Shown here piece after piece: positions 40,001 through 50,640 of a stretch of 64,000 nucleotides of DNA. Made by a program: the position numbers and the translations under genes. The stretch spans positions 689,501 through 753,500 of the forward strand of contig JAZARR010000204.1 of the NCBI GenBank assembly GCA_037389465.1, read 5' to 3'. The first letter of the stretch is position 1. Every line of letters starts with the position of its first letter. Below the pieces are notes generated by a model. It did not search any database, had not been told where the DNA came from, and saw only the letters and a list, made by a program, of their open reading frames with translations. The DNA is from Baylisascaris procyonis. Lineage: Eukaryota > Nematoda > Chromadorea > Rhabditida > Ascarididae.

Positions 40001-40060
40001 GTAGTTGGATTCTATCATAGTATTATTGTATTACCTGCTATTATTAACATTACCTGTTAA
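36864..40060 (+). CDS. Patched-related (PTR/PTCHD-type) membrane protein, C-terminal four exons, 5' part missing
   Basis: Joining 36864-37012, 37216-37455, 38402-38487 and 39956-40060 gives 192 residues in one frame, with splice phases 1, 1 and 0 and GT..AG introns throughout. The product matches the end of the Patched/RND fold. It has the tail of the second extracellular domain (ending FDLAEQDERLP), then five hydrophobic segments: ILLFNTVLAGF..IIL, ILMAWATLSINIGVIALL, IISTIVLLLSIGYSVDF, VQSSLSTMIGIACIS and VLFVCVVGFYHSIIVLPAII. The third carries G-Y-S-V-D, the family's GxxxD motif needed for proton- or sodium-driven transport in RND relatives. AEALSTVAWPIVQSSLST and FYHSIIVLPAI match the family's usual C-terminal blocks. 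Full-length members have about 12 membrane segments and 800-1000 residues, so most of the gene is absent; only satellite lies upstream. Intact gene with a giant intron versus truncated fragment cannot be decided here. Confidence 0.85.
37013..37215 (+). other. PTR gene intron (203 bp)
   Basis: AT-rich intron from GTTAAT to AAAATTCAG. It contains the loosely repeated phrases CTTGAACTTCTTGAACTTGA and TTCGAACTTCTCGGACTTGA but no feature I recognise. Splitting a GGA codon one base after its start restores TVLAGFASIL across the junction. Confidence 0.8.
37216..37455 (+). CDS. PTR-type gene exon with GxxxD motif
   Basis: 80 codons including the two split ones. It encodes two complete membrane segments and the diagnostic GYSVDFSSHLLVHFHH stretch. 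Vertebrate PTCHD proteins have the matching G-F-S-V-D-F-S-A-H. The acceptor AAAATTCAG and donor G|GTAAGATCC are both strong. The exon ends in a loop (SNVLSDEPL) that precedes the conserved EALSTVAWP block of the next exon. Confidence 0.9.
37456..38401 (+). other. PTR gene intron (946 bp)
   Basis: Non-coding. It holds a 13-base poly-G run at 38178-38190 after a short TG repeat, and the phrase CAGGCAAACAGACAGACATA near 37748, which resembles phrases near 40697 and 56389 and may be an old dispersed repeat. The acceptor at its end is TTATTTAG. An upstream in-frame extension (38317 onward) is open but is not supported by the family alignment. Confidence 0.75.
38402..38487 (+). CDS. PTR-type gene exon (ALSTVAWPIVQSSLST block)
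   Basis: Encodes EALSTVAWPIVQSSLSTMIGIACISPVN after completing a split GCG codon with the previous exon. The block corresponds to the A-L..G-Y-P-I-V-Q-G-A-L-S-T-hydrophobic stretch near the end of PTCHD proteins. The acceptor TTATTTAG|CG is set by the phase match (1) and by the family alignment. The donor AAT|GTTAGT leaves phase 0, which the last exon accepts. Confidence 0.85.
38682..39431. mobile_element. Non-autonomous inverted-repeat (foldback/MITE-like) element
   Basis: Two arms of about 215-235 bp in opposite orientation (about 38682-38897 and 39198-39431) flank about 300 bp of unrelated sequence. Matching phrases on the two strands include AAAAAACAAGTAG, CGATATGTG, TTTTTGTGTTTAGC, CCGAATATTTAAAA, AAGCTTTTTGCAG, TTCCAATAAGATAGGTAGCC and TTTTATATGCAA. 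The right arm carries about 20 extra bases with GCGCGCCGGCCGAACTGAC. The arms differ at many positions, so it is not young. No transposase-like coding and no clear target-site duplication is visible (the ends lie in A/T runs). It sits wholly inside the last PTR intron. Confidence 0.8.
39628..39822 (+). repeat. Polypyrimidine (CCCTCC/CCTTCC) tract
   Basis: Almost pure C/T on the + strand, with irregular repeats of TCCTCCTATCCCCTCCCTTC and CTCTACCC phrases. Open frames through it (rich in P, S, L) are compositional artefacts. It lies about 130 bp upstream of the final PTR exon, beyond the distance of a normal intronic polypyrimidine tract. Confidence 0.85.
39956..40060 (+). CDS. PTR-type gene last exon with stop codon
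   Basis: Encodes GYIAESFVKGVLFVCVVGFYHSIIVLPAIINITC followed by TAA. This is the last membrane segment and a very short cytoplasmic tail. Family members end with the same Y-x-x-x-x-F-x-K-hydrophobic-G-x-x-H-x-hydrophobic-L-P pattern. The acceptor CTATTTTTCAG is the best in the gene, and phase 0 matches the preceding donor. Confidence 0.9.
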   Translation, partial: GYIAESFVKGVLFVCVVGFYHSIIVLPAIINITC

Positions 40061-40071
40061 TAAACAATAAA
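40059..40071 (+). terminator. Two overlapping-range AATAAA polyadenylation signals
   Basis: AATAAA occurs at 40059-40064, overlapping the TAA stop, and again at 40066-40071. Either could serve the PTR transcript and would give a very short 3' UTR. The downstream sequence is A/T-rich with T-runs. Confidence 0.5.
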
Positions 40072-41640
40072 CAAATGGTTAATTTATAAAAATTTTTATT
40101 TAAATTTTTTTTAAAATTTAAATCAGATATATTGAATATTATTGTAAGCAGTGGTAGCGATATATTGACTATGTTCAGCAGAATTTTCTTTGTCGATGTT
40201 TCGACTCATAAATTATAAGTTATAATCGCCTCAAATCTCGAAAAATAAACTGAAAGTTGAAAGCAGATGGACAAGTATATTGGAAGGGTGGACAGAAATG
40301 GACACGAGTGGACGGAACAAGTGGACAGAACACAAGTTTTTGCATTCCACCTAACTGATTATTCAATGTTATCAACAAGTAGTAATGTGGAGTGCCTTCG
40401 CTGGGCAAAATAATACCAAGGACGCATGAAGTTTTCTTCAGACAATTCGCTTTTATTATAACTCGGTCGATTTAAATAAAAACCGAATGATCAAAACCAT
40501 ATATATGAAAGCAATTTAATAAAGTATTTGCGAAAAATGTATGCAAATTTTGGACCCATTTTAATATTTATATTTGCCTAGGATTGATTCTTTTCGATGA
40601 TGTTGGCTTATCTTCAAGGATCGCAACAGGATCTGATGGTATAGTCGGTATCCCATGAAATTTGATTGCTTTGCTTCAATGGTCTTCTCGATACCAGGAC
40701 AGACAAACCGACATGGTCGCAGACGTGACTTTATTGTAATGCACTCCGAGAATGCAATTTTTTTGAAAAGGTATTCTCAGCGATCGACTTTAGCTCATAC
40801 CTATTCGTTTTCACTTCATTCATCTTATCGTTTGAAAGATAAGGTCGAGAGATTGCCTAACGTTGGTATCATTGTATCAAAACAATTCAATATTGGATTA
40901 ATTATCAATGATTGTCAATAAAAACAATGGTTTATAACCTACTCATATCAGTTGTAAGAAAAAATTGTTGAATACAGCATTTAGGAAAGAAAAGATGCTG
41001 AAAAAAATGTGTACAGCATTGTATAGAAACTTCTGATATATAATAGTATAGTGTTGTACCGGAAAGGATTTCCGGTCAGCAATACGGATCGGGAAGCATC
41101 ATAATATACGAAGAGGGAGGGGTTGTTTGCTAATAATCCATAAAATAAGCATACTTATCCAGGTTGTTGCAAATATTCGGCCCTATCGAACAATCTAACC
41201 TTTTGGTCGTGGATTTTGTGTTCCTTGGAAAAAGAGAGGGGAGAGGGATGCGGTGATGGGGGGGGGGGGAGGGGAGGGGAGGGAAATTAGTGGACGTACA
41301 TTATGGATAGCACTTGAAGAGTTAGCGTTTCCCGAAAATAAATGTGGTTAGGAGCAAACTTATTGCTCATGTTCAATAGAATCAAATATCTACCCTTGAA
41401 AACTGGCGAACACAATCGGAAACCTGAAGTTCAGATTTCTAGCTCGAGCTCAAGACCACTGGAAATCGCCATCGTTTACCTCAAATTAAACCCATTTCTC
41501 TCATGGCAACATCTATGATAAGATTATTATTAATGAGTGTGTCGAGATTGATGAATGTTTTTGGCGATATGCCAAGCACGCATATGCATTTCTAATTTCC
41601 CGCCATCTTAAGCACGCAACAAACATATACGCATCACACT
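40072..41640. other. Intergenic stretch after the PTR gene
   Basis: No gene recognised. It contains an ATGCAAAT octamer (40541-40548), a dispersed-repeat-like phrase CAGGACAGACAAACCGACAT near 40697 inside an anonymous open frame (40655-40921), a perfect 8-bp inverted repeat ACCGGAAA-GGA-TTTCCGGT (41058-41076), and a purine tract with a 12-base poly-G run (41258-41269) followed by repeated GGGGA. Confidence 0.6.
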
Positions 41641-41649
41641 TGTTGTACT
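41641..41649. repeat. Left copy of 9-bp direct repeat (candidate target-site duplication)
   Basis: TGTTGTACT lies directly outside the left end of the foldback element and recurs exactly at 45731-45739. The bases before and after the two copies differ, so the match is exactly 9 bp. Confidence 0.75.
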
Positions 41650-41671
41650 GGGGTCGGCGCACTTAGCCAAA

Positions 41672-41736
41672 AAGAGACGGAGAGAGACCGCGCGCGTCCT
41701 CAGCGAGACGGAGAGAGACCGCGCGCGTCTTCAGCG
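41672..41736 (+). repeat. 33-bp direct duplication in the left terminal arm
   Basis: GAGACGGAGAGAGACCGCGC followed by GCGTCCTCAGC occurs first near 41673 and again near 41706, where it reads GCGTCTTCAGC. The right arm has only one copy of the corresponding sequence (about 45665-45695), so the left terminus gained or the right lost a unit. Confidence 0.75.
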
Positions 41737-41828
41737 AGCGACGCGGCACTGGTCACTCTGAAATAAATCGTCGCAATAAATGTGAAAATATACAGTAAGG
41801 AAATGAGATTCGAACAACGGATTTCGAC

Positions 41829-42828
41829 ACATTCGAAAGAGCATTAAAGGCTCTATCAGAATCAAAAATAATCTCGGACAAAAACAAGAACTTTTCTATT
41901 AGATCGATCATTTATATGACGTGCAATTGAGAAAAATTGCATGGTCATCGATAAATGAGGGCCTATAACTGTATAAAGGAACAAGATTTGGGAAGAGTGA
42001 ATAGGTACATTCGAAAGAGCATTAAAAGCTCTATCAGAATCAAAAATAATCTCGGACAAAAACAAGAACTTTTCTATTAGATCGATCATTTATATGACGT
42101 GCAATTGAGAAAAATTGCATGGTCATCGATAAATGAGGGCCTATAACTGTATAAAGGAACAAGATTTGGGAAGAGTGAATAGGTACATTCGAAAGAGCAT
42201 TAAAAGCTCTATCAGAATCAAAAATAATCTCGGACAAAAACAAGAACTTTTCTATTAGATCGATCATTTATATGACGTGCAATTGAGAAAAATTGCATGG
42301 TCATCGATAAATGAGGGCCTATAACTGTATAAAGGAACAAGATTTGGGAAGAGTGACTAGGTACATTCGAAAGAGCATTAAAAGCTCTATCAGAATCAAA
42401 AATAATCTCAGACAAAAACAAGAACTTTTCTATTAGATCGATCATTTATATGACGTGCAATTGAGAAAAATTGCATGGTCATCGATAAATGAGGGCCTAT
42501 AACTGTATAAAGGAACAAGATTTGGGAAGAGTGACTAGGTACATTCGAAAGAGCATTAAAAGCTCTATCAGAATCAAAAATAATCTCGGACAAAAACAAG
42601 AACGTTTCTATTAGATCGAATTTTTATATGCAGTGCAATTGAGAAAAATTGCATAGTCATCGATAAATGAGGGCCTATAACTGTATAAAGGAACAAGATT
42701 TGGGAAGAGTGACTAGGTACATTCGAAAGAGCATTAAAAGCTCTATCAGAATCAAAAATAATCTCGGACAAAAACAAGAACTTTTCTATTAGATCGAATT
42801 TTTATATGACGTGCAATTGAGAAAAAAT
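41829..42828 (-). repeat. Left-arm 178-bp tandem repeats (about 5.6 copies)
   Basis: The phrase ACATTCGAAAGAGCATTAAA starts units at 41829, 42007, 42185, 42363, 42541 and 42719, exactly 178 bp apart. The last unit is cut after about 110 bp. Units are nearly identical; the fifth has GAACGTTTC and TGCAGTGCAATT variants. Each unit contains two small inverted repeats, AGAGC-N7-GCTCT and TGCAATT-GAGAAA-AATTGCA. 178 is not a multiple of 3, and the repeated 75-residue frames are not genes. Confidence 0.93.
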
Positions 42829-43379
<551 letters not shown>

Positions 43380-43484
43380 CATGACGCGAATCAAATTTTA
43401 TTTCCCTCACCCCAGCCTGTTATGCGCAAGAAAAACAGTTAGACTACGAACTGCTGAGTGCACGCGTCCACAACTAATATATAA

Positions 43485-43576
43485 ATAAATAAATAAATAC
43501 ATATATATATATTTATTTATTTATTTACTTATTTATTTATTTATTTATTTATTTATTCATTTATTTATTTATTTAT
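43485..43576. repeat. TTTA-rich centre (loop) of the foldback element
   Basis: The short segment between the arms is itself a simple repeat: AAATA units, then TATATATA, then TTTA units with single TTAC and TTCA variants. Flanking sequences 43378-43484 and 43577-43680 are reverse complements (for example TAGTTGTGGACGCGTGCACT on the right), so the unpaired loop would be under 100 bases, and even part of that could pair. Confidence 0.9.
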
Positions 43577-43679
43577 ATATTAGTTGTGGACGCGTGCACT
43601 CAGCAGTTCGTAGTCTAACAGTTTTTCTTGCGCATAACAGGCTGGGGTGAGGGAAATAAAATTTGATTCGCGTTATGTC

Positions 43680-43682
<3 letters not shown>

Positions 43683-43772
<90 letters not shown>
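43683..43772. repeat. (TA)n microsatellite, right arm
   Basis: About 90 bp of TA, the counterpart of the left-arm tract. Frames of alternating I and Y through it are artefacts. Confidence 0.95.
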
Positions 43773-43773
<1 letters not shown>

Positions 43774-44212
43774 CTTCGCTTCGACTTGAACATCTACGTG
43801 TACACTGGGATGAATGGAATCTGGCAAGGATACTTCGAAGAAATAGCTACATCCGACTCGGCAGGCTATATTTCCTACATTATCGTCAAACATAGACTGC
43901 ACATCTCTGATTTTTTCCACGATAAGCTATCAGTTGAAATAGCACCAAACTCACCGAAATTTAAGAAAGAGAAAAAATTATATCTTTAATGTTATTAATT
44001 CAAGCTATACAAAACTTCCATTACTTATGTAGTATGCTTTCGTCGTGATCATCATTACATTTAACATTCCAGATGTTGCCTTCACCTCAACGACAGAGAC
44101 CGACGATTCTGCCAAGAAACGACAGCGGCTGCCACTTCGAACCAGTAATAGGATTTCCATAGTTCAACGAGCGATTTCTTTCTTCCATCGCCTCTACATG
44201 TCAGCACGTCTA
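43773..44212 (+). repeat. Right-arm single-copy segment of the foldback element
   Basis: Reverse complement of 42829-43267. Read left to right it contains two anonymous frames, one with [20 protein letters not shown] and one with STTETDDSAKKRQRLPLRTS. They look more protein-like than the rest of the element, but no family is recognisable and no intact start-to-stop gene spans the segment. Confidence 0.8.
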
Positions 44213-45569
44213 TTTTTTCTCAATTGCACGTCATATAAATGATCGATCTAATAGAAAAGTTCTTGTTTTTGTCCGAGATTATTTTTGATTCTGATAGAGC
44301 TTTTAATGCTCTTTCGAATGTACCTAGTCACTCTTCCCAAATCTTGTTCCTTTATACAGTTATAGGCCCTCATTTATCGATGACCATGCAATTTTTCTCA
44401 ATTGCACGTCATATAAATGATCGATCTAATAGAAAAGTTCTTGTTTTTGTCTGAGATTATTTTTGATTCTGATAGAGCTTTTAATGCTCTTTCGAATGTA
44501 CCTAGTCACTCTTCCCAAATCTTGTTCCTTTATACAGTTATAGGCCCTCATTTATCGATGACCATGCAATTTTTCTCAATTTCACGTCATATAAATGATC
44601 GATCTAATAGAAAAGTTCTTGTTTTTGTCCGAGATTATTTTTGATTCTGATAGAGCTTTTAATGCTCTTTCGAATGTACCTAGTCACTCTTCCCAAATCT
44701 TGTTCCTTTATACAGTTATAGGCCCTCATTTATCGATGACCATGCAATTTTTCTCAATTGCACGTCATATAAATGATCGATCTAATAGAAAAGTTCTTGT
44801 TTTTGTCCGAGATTATTTTTGATTCTGATAGAGCTTTTAATGCTCTTTCGAATGTACCTAGTCACTCTTCCCAAATCTTGTTCCTTTATACAGTTATAGG
44901 CCCTCATTTATCGATGACCATGCAATTTTTCTCAATTGCACGTCATATAAATGATCGATCTAATAGAAAAGTTCTTGTTTTTGTCCGAGATTATTTTTGA
45001 TTCTGATAGAGCTTTTAATGCTCTTTCGAATGTACCTAGTCACTCTTCCCAAATCTTGTTCCTTTATACAGTTATAGGCCCTCATTTATCGATGACCATG
45101 CAATTTTTCTCAATTGCACGTCATATAAATGATCGATCTAATAGAAAAGTTCTTGTTTTTGTCCGAGATTATTTTTGATTCTGATAGAGCTTTTAATGCT
45201 CTTTCGAATGTATCTAGTCACTCTTCCCAAATCTTGTTCCTTTATACAGTTATAGGCCCTCATTTATCGATGACCATGCAATTTTTCTCAATTGCACGTC
45301 ATATAAATGATCGATCTAATAGAAAAGTTCTTGTTTTTGTCCGAGATTATTTTTGATTCTGATAGAGCTTTTAATGCTCTTTCGAATGTACCTAGTCACT
45401 CTTCCCAAATCTTGTTCCTTTATACAGTTATAGGCCCTCATTTATCGATGACCATGCAATTTTTCTCAATTGCACGTCATATAAATGATCGATCTAATAG
45501 AAAAGTTCTTGTTTTTGTCCGAGATTATTTTTGATTCTGATAGAGCCTTTAATGCTCTTTCGAATGTGT
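44213..45569 (+). repeat. Right-arm 178-bp tandem repeats (about 7.6 copies)
   Basis: The phrase CTTTCGAATGTACCTAGTCA or close variants recurs near 44313, 44491, 44669, 44847, 45025, 45203, 45381 and 45559, exactly 178 bp apart and in inverse orientation to the left arm. The arm has almost exactly two more units than the left one. The first partial unit joins the inner segment at the same point as in the left arm (TATTTTTTCTCAATTGCACG). Confidence 0.93.
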
Positions 45570-45730
45570 CGAAATCCGTTGTTCGAATCTCATTTCCTTA
45601 CTGTATATTTTCACATTTATTGCGACGATTTATTTCAGAGTGACCAGTGCCGCGTCGCTCGCTGAAGACGCGCGCGGTCTCTCTCCGTCTCTCTCTTGCG
45701 CCTGCGCTTGTGGCTAATGTTACCCTCACC

Positions 45731-45739
45731 TGTTGTACT
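45731..45739. repeat. Right copy of 9-bp direct repeat (candidate target-site duplication)
   Basis: Exact copy of TGTTGTACT from 41641-41649, directly outside the right end of the foldback element. Removing the element and one copy would give CACACTTGTTGTACTTGATA as the inferred empty site. Confidence 0.75.
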
Positions 45740-46917
45740 TGATAAGACGCGTTGATGGGTTCTTTCATTGTCAGTTAGTTCTTGATTCAAGGAGGGTGGT
45801 CTTTTTTTGTGAGTTATTTTCGATCCTTGTCTAATTATTTCCGGTCTATTCCCGTTTATGTATAGTGCATTTCCGGGCCTTTGATTCGGCTGCGGCTTTC
45901 ACTGGGTTATTTCCAGTTTTTTTTTTTTTTTTGCTTACCATTGATGCTCGATTCGGCGCTAAAGTTTCGTTTCTTACTTTCTTATTTATTTATTTATGGC
46001 GCTTATTGACAAACATTTGTCACATTATATTTTGCATTTAATAGTTCGATGCATATTAGAATATTTATTAACGATTTGCTTCTCTTAGCTACATAATTGT
46101 TGTTTCAAATTTTCGTTTATTTCGCCATATCTACCCTGATTACTTGAGATGGGAAGTTGCGGGGGGGGGGTTGGGAGGTATAGAGGAGGGAGAGGGGGAA
46201 GTAAAGGTGGGGAAAAGTGGTGGGGGATCCGAGGGGCTTGGGTATTACTAAAAAATATTCCTCTTTCTTGCCAACGTTTTGCCTAAAATTAATCGTTTAG
46301 TAAATTTTGCACTATTGTGCTTTTTACATTCAAAAAAAGCACATCATATAGGCGCATTTAATTTTGACGCATAAAAATTCCAACGCACAGTTTTTCCTAT
46401 TATTTAAAAATATTTGAAATATTTTCAACAATTTCTTTTTTTATTTTCCGCTGAGTTGCACTCTAAAAGTTGCGTAATTCATTCAAGGAAGAAAAGTTAC
46501 ACACCTTGTCGCAATGGAATTTGTCCTCTTTTGCGCTGTTTTTTTTTTTACTCTAACGTTCTCTTCAGCGTACATATTTTATAAGAGTTGTTCTTAGCAA
46601 AATATCATATTACCCCTTAACTTTATATTATTTAAAGTTTTATATTGTAATATTATTATTGAAATTACCTCGAAAGTTTATTTATTATGTTTCAACTAGT
46701 ATTTAATGAGGAATAAAAGGTTTGTTGGAAGGTGGGAACGAACTTGCGATCTCTCATTTGTCGATTGAAGAGAAAAGTTTTGATTCATAGCATTACCGTT
46801 TATAAATATAATAGTGATGATTTAGATTGAATAAATTAAAGTTGAAATTAGTAAGTTAGAAAACTAATAGGAGTAAGTAAATTAAAGTTATGGATAGGTA
46901 TCATTTGCTGTAGGCTT

Positions 46918-46995
46918 AGATGAAAGTTAAAGTTGAAGCTGAAGCTGAAGTTAAAGATAAGTTGGAGCTGAGGTTGAAGCTGAAGCTAACGAAGC
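46918..46995 (+). repeat. Imperfect 6-bp repeat (GAAGCT/GAAGTT)
   Basis: Runs of AAGTTGAAGCTGAAGCTGAAG, interrupted by TTAAAGATAAG and resumed as GAGCTGAGGTTGAAGCTGAAGCT. A short degenerate minisatellite with no sign of coding use. Confidence 0.7.
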
Positions 46996-49536
46996 TATTC
47001 TATACTTAGGAGTGTAAGATTGAATGGTGCAAGAATACGAGGTTTCGATTACACAATAGTTTTGGCTTTAATATTGCGCATTTGGCAGGACTGGGCTTTT
47101 TTTCGACGAGAATGGTGAATATATTGGGGGGGGGGCAATGCTAGTTCATTGAATGGTTAAAGAGCCTAGCTAGGCTTTTTATCAAATTTGTTAGCGATTC
47201 TCAGAAAGTAGATAAATATCAAGCTATTTTCTCTCTCTTTTTTTTTTAAATTTTCCCATTGGGAAATAGAAAGAATGGTACAAAAATTTAAAGAAGGTTG
47301 CTTTCTTATAAAAAATCAATAAAAATTATTTTCTATTTTTTTCGCCAAGTTTCTATCGGAAATTATTTTCGTAAACCTTTTAATCGAATACCGAATTCTT
47401 TAAATACTTGGTGGAATTTTTGAGAAAGGGGAGCAATGTACATCTTCTACCTTCCCGCTCTTCCCTCCCCCCTCCTTCACTCTCCCCCCCCCCCCACTCC
47501 CTTCCTCACCCACCACTCTCTCCCAACTCCATGAGCGATGTAAATGAAGCTGATATCGCTACTATTGCATTATCCTCTTTTTCTTTCCTTGATTACCTTT
47601 CTAGGCATTGATGGTTTATCCGATTTTTAACGCATTCGAATGATTATTGTTGAGAAATTATTAATGAATGAAATATTTTAAGACAAATTTTTTTTGTGTT
47701 GTCGGCAATTTAAAAAGCGCTTTATAACAAATAAGTTTTTATATGCTGCTTAGTAAATTACTATACTTCATATAAAATATATTATACGTTTATTACTTTC
47801 TATAATTTATATTTGCCTATATTGTCTTTATATTCATTTTTTTATTTGTTTTGATAGGTCGATAGTATATTAGTCAAAAATTATTGAATTCTTCTTTGCA
47901 ATGTTTACTGATATTTTACAGCTATAGTAAATTCAATTAATTCGATGTAACAAATAGAATAGAAATATAGGTGCTAAATTTTTATTCATGCATTATGCAA
48001 ATTAATGACTTTTTCCTAATTGATTTAAGCTACCAGCTGATGTATGCAATGTGTTTGATTTGCAATTTGTTTTGCAGTGTTTATTTGATTCGCAATGCAA
48101 TTTTAATACGAATTGCAATGCCTTATTCATGAATGATTGCGATTTGTTTCTCTATATATCTTGAGTTATTTACTAAAATATCTTTTTTTAGAAATATTTT
48201 AGTAAATAAAAGTTTTTTTTGTTGATAAAATTTATTTTACATGAATGTTTCTTTAGTGACGTGGATGTTGTGCGCCAAAGTTTCAATGTTAATTAATAAT
48301 TCTGCATCTTTACGTTACCATATCTAATCCCATTTTGCGTTATTTGATTCATTATTTAAATGCACAATTTGTCACATAGGCAGCCGTTCGGCTTTTTAGA
48401 AATTCCATAGGCGGCTGTCAACAATGATTGATTGAAATTTAAATAGGCTAGCATATTCTCTTTAATGTTCACTATGCGGCTGTTTCTAAACTATCGTTTT
48501 TAAGCAGCTGTCATGAAAAAGAAATACTGTAAAAATGCTTGAAAGCGTATTGTTATCTCTCTGAATCTGTTAAGAGTAAATTGAATGGATATAGAAATAT
48601 TGATTTACTATGCGTTTAGTGAATGGATTCGATTGTTTTAAAGTGAGTTAATTACTGTACAAAGGGAAACAAATTTTAGATGAAAGTAGTGGTGATATTA
48701 CAATCCGATATCGCATAAAATTATATTCTTTTGATGAGTAAATAGTGATATATTTTTTAGCGATATTCATAGAATCTATTTTAAACGAGTAAAAAAATAA
48801 AAATAAAATAATTTTTTTTTATTACATATGAAAACCAAAAGTGGATTATCTTATTTTTCGAAGAATTATTTATGTATTTTTTATTAATTTTTTTGTATCT
48901 ATTAGATGAGATATTTCATTTACAGCATAAAGATTATACTAAATGATTTAAAAGTACATTTGTAGTAGTTATAGGTCATATTTATAAGCTTAGTAGGTGG
49001 AGATTATTTATATTCAATGATGTGGAGATGATATGAGATTTTCGTTGCTTCTCCGTCTGTTGAATTTTATGCATTTTTGTTGCAGTCTACCTTTAAACGC
49101 CTCTAGAATAAAAGGCTTGGCAGTCCCCTCTGAGCCCTTTATTGTTTTCATAAAGGACTGCATCTTGCCGAAAGTATTGTGAAAAAAGTCTTTATGATCC
49201 TGTGCTGTGATGTATAGAAAGGAGGGGGGAAGGCATGTGGGTTTCAGTTCGTTTCTATTGAGGGTCGAAAATGTAATGGAAAGGGATGATCGTTGCCGAG
49301 GAAACGCCAATTTTTTCTCTCTTCATTTGCTCGCCTCTTAATGAAAAATTCTTCCACTCCGTTCGCTTAGCTGAGATTGAAAGTTTTGTGCTCATTTAAT
49401 CGTCCGATGTGAATGTTAAAATCATATAAAACGAAATCATTAAGAAAAATTCTTTGAATATTCGAAAAAATTTCTGCTTTCCTTGCTCGATGAAAAAAAA
49501 AAAGTTGGTTCGAAGAGTTGTGTTAGAGGTTCCACA

Positions 49537-49622
49537 CGCTTTCTCTCTGTTTCTTTCTCTTTCTTTTTCCCTTTCTCTTTCTCTCTCATTCTCTTTCTCC
49601 CTTTCCCTCTCTCTCTGTCTCG
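49537..49622 (+). repeat. CT-rich low-complexity tract
   Basis: Nearly pure pyrimidine on the + strand (CTTTCTCTCTGTTTCTTTCTC and similar). Such mirror-like tracts can form triplex DNA; nothing else is seen here. Confidence 0.8.
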
Positions 49623-50339
49623 GTATCTGAGAGATTTTCTGATGTTTTTTTCTCAGAGAAACAGAAATTGATAATTTATATGCTTGTGGTTGTAATGAAG
49701 TTGCTTACGGTAATAGTGTAACTGTTTACCCTTCGGAATAATAAGCTTCCGGTGCATATGCGTCAATAAATTCGGCACTAAATTTAGATCAACTTATCGG
49801 TCATTTGTTGTTATTCGTCACGATGAATTTAACGCTAGTTGATAATTTTTCCCAGTGGATGGTTTAAGCCAAAATTTGAAGACCAATGGGAGTGGGTGAG
49901 GAGGGGGGAGGAGGAAGGTATAGATATTTATATCCCTTGCATATGTCACGGATCCTTCCGAAGGGTCAGCATTTTTTTAAAAAACAGATTGCCCGTTTTT
50001 GATAGGGCGCTTTTGGCAGATTTTTTAGGCGTGGCACCCTCGGTATGTTATCAACCTTTACTGGCTAGAATGTCTTTCCCTCCCTCCACCCCCCCCCCCA
50101 CGGACACTCTTCCCTTCCGATGGCTGGAACCTCTTCCTCTTCTCCCCTTCCCTTGTATGAAATTTTCTTGTACGGCTATGCTTCGTTATTGTAGTACTTC
50201 TTCGACGATTTAGGTTTATTTTAAAAAAATCTTCAATTGAATCTTCAATGTTTAATAAATCTTCACATGATTTCAGTTCTCTCAAACGGAAATACGAAAT
50301 CGTTGAGTGCATTTCAACTTATGCTCACATCTGTGGTCG

Positions 50340-50640
50340 ATTGTTAATGCAGAACGGCTGTTGGCGTAGGCGGTAACGCTCATAGAAGACAGCTGGCTGG
50401 CACCTATCTATATGCCTAAGTCTTCTACCTCTCTCACGTTACTACTCTAATCGTCTGGCGCACTCTCACATTTCTCGGAAGTAACACCAACGAAACAGCC
50501 ACAGCCGCAACACGAAGCAACACATACACACATATTTCGTTGTTGGCTGTGGTGTGGCGATTCGGTTGTCGTTTTGCGTTTAGCGTTATTGCTTTTCCAC
50601 TTTCAACACGATCTGTGACTTACTTTTAGTCTTTGGTGTG
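50340..50640. promoter_or_regulatory. GC-richer island in AT-rich DNA (possible regulatory or untranslated exon)
   Basis: Base composition changes sharply, with phrases such as GGCTGTTGGCGTAGGCGGTAA, ACAGCTGGCTGGCACC and CAGCCACAGCCGCAACACG, and several CG dinucleotides. There is no long open frame and no core promoter that I can identify. It could be a promoter, enhancer, upstream untranslated exon of a downstream gene, or an old repeat. The call rests on composition only. Confidence 0.25.

Larger units (their letters stand above)
45740..50339. other. Gene-free AT-rich stretch
   Basis: No gene recognised. Contents seen: G/C runs of at least 10 bases at 46161-46170, 47126-47135, 47484-47495 and 50089-50099; an imperfect GAAGCT/GAAGTT repeat at about 46918-46995; four related GGCGGCTGTC-like phrases at 48376-48512; an ATGCAAAT octamer at 47995; and a CT-rich tract at 49537-49622. 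A 98-codon minus-strand frame (49014-49310) starts at TTG and matches nothing I know. Confidence 0.6.

Noticed and set aside
40655..40921. 88-codon + strand frame considered as a gene
   Set aside because: No recognisable motif; the region contains a phrase similar to other dispersed sequences in the window, and nothing suggests splice or promoter signals.
45570..45600. TTGTTCGAATCTCA resembling a tRNA B box
   Set aside because: It is inside the single-copy part of the foldback arm and mirrored at about 41803-41820. No acceptor stem, D-arm or A box could be found around it.
49014..49310. 98-codon minus-strand frame considered as an exon
   Set aside because: It begins with TTG and resembles no family I know; codon use and context are not convincing. 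Could be revisited with RNA data.
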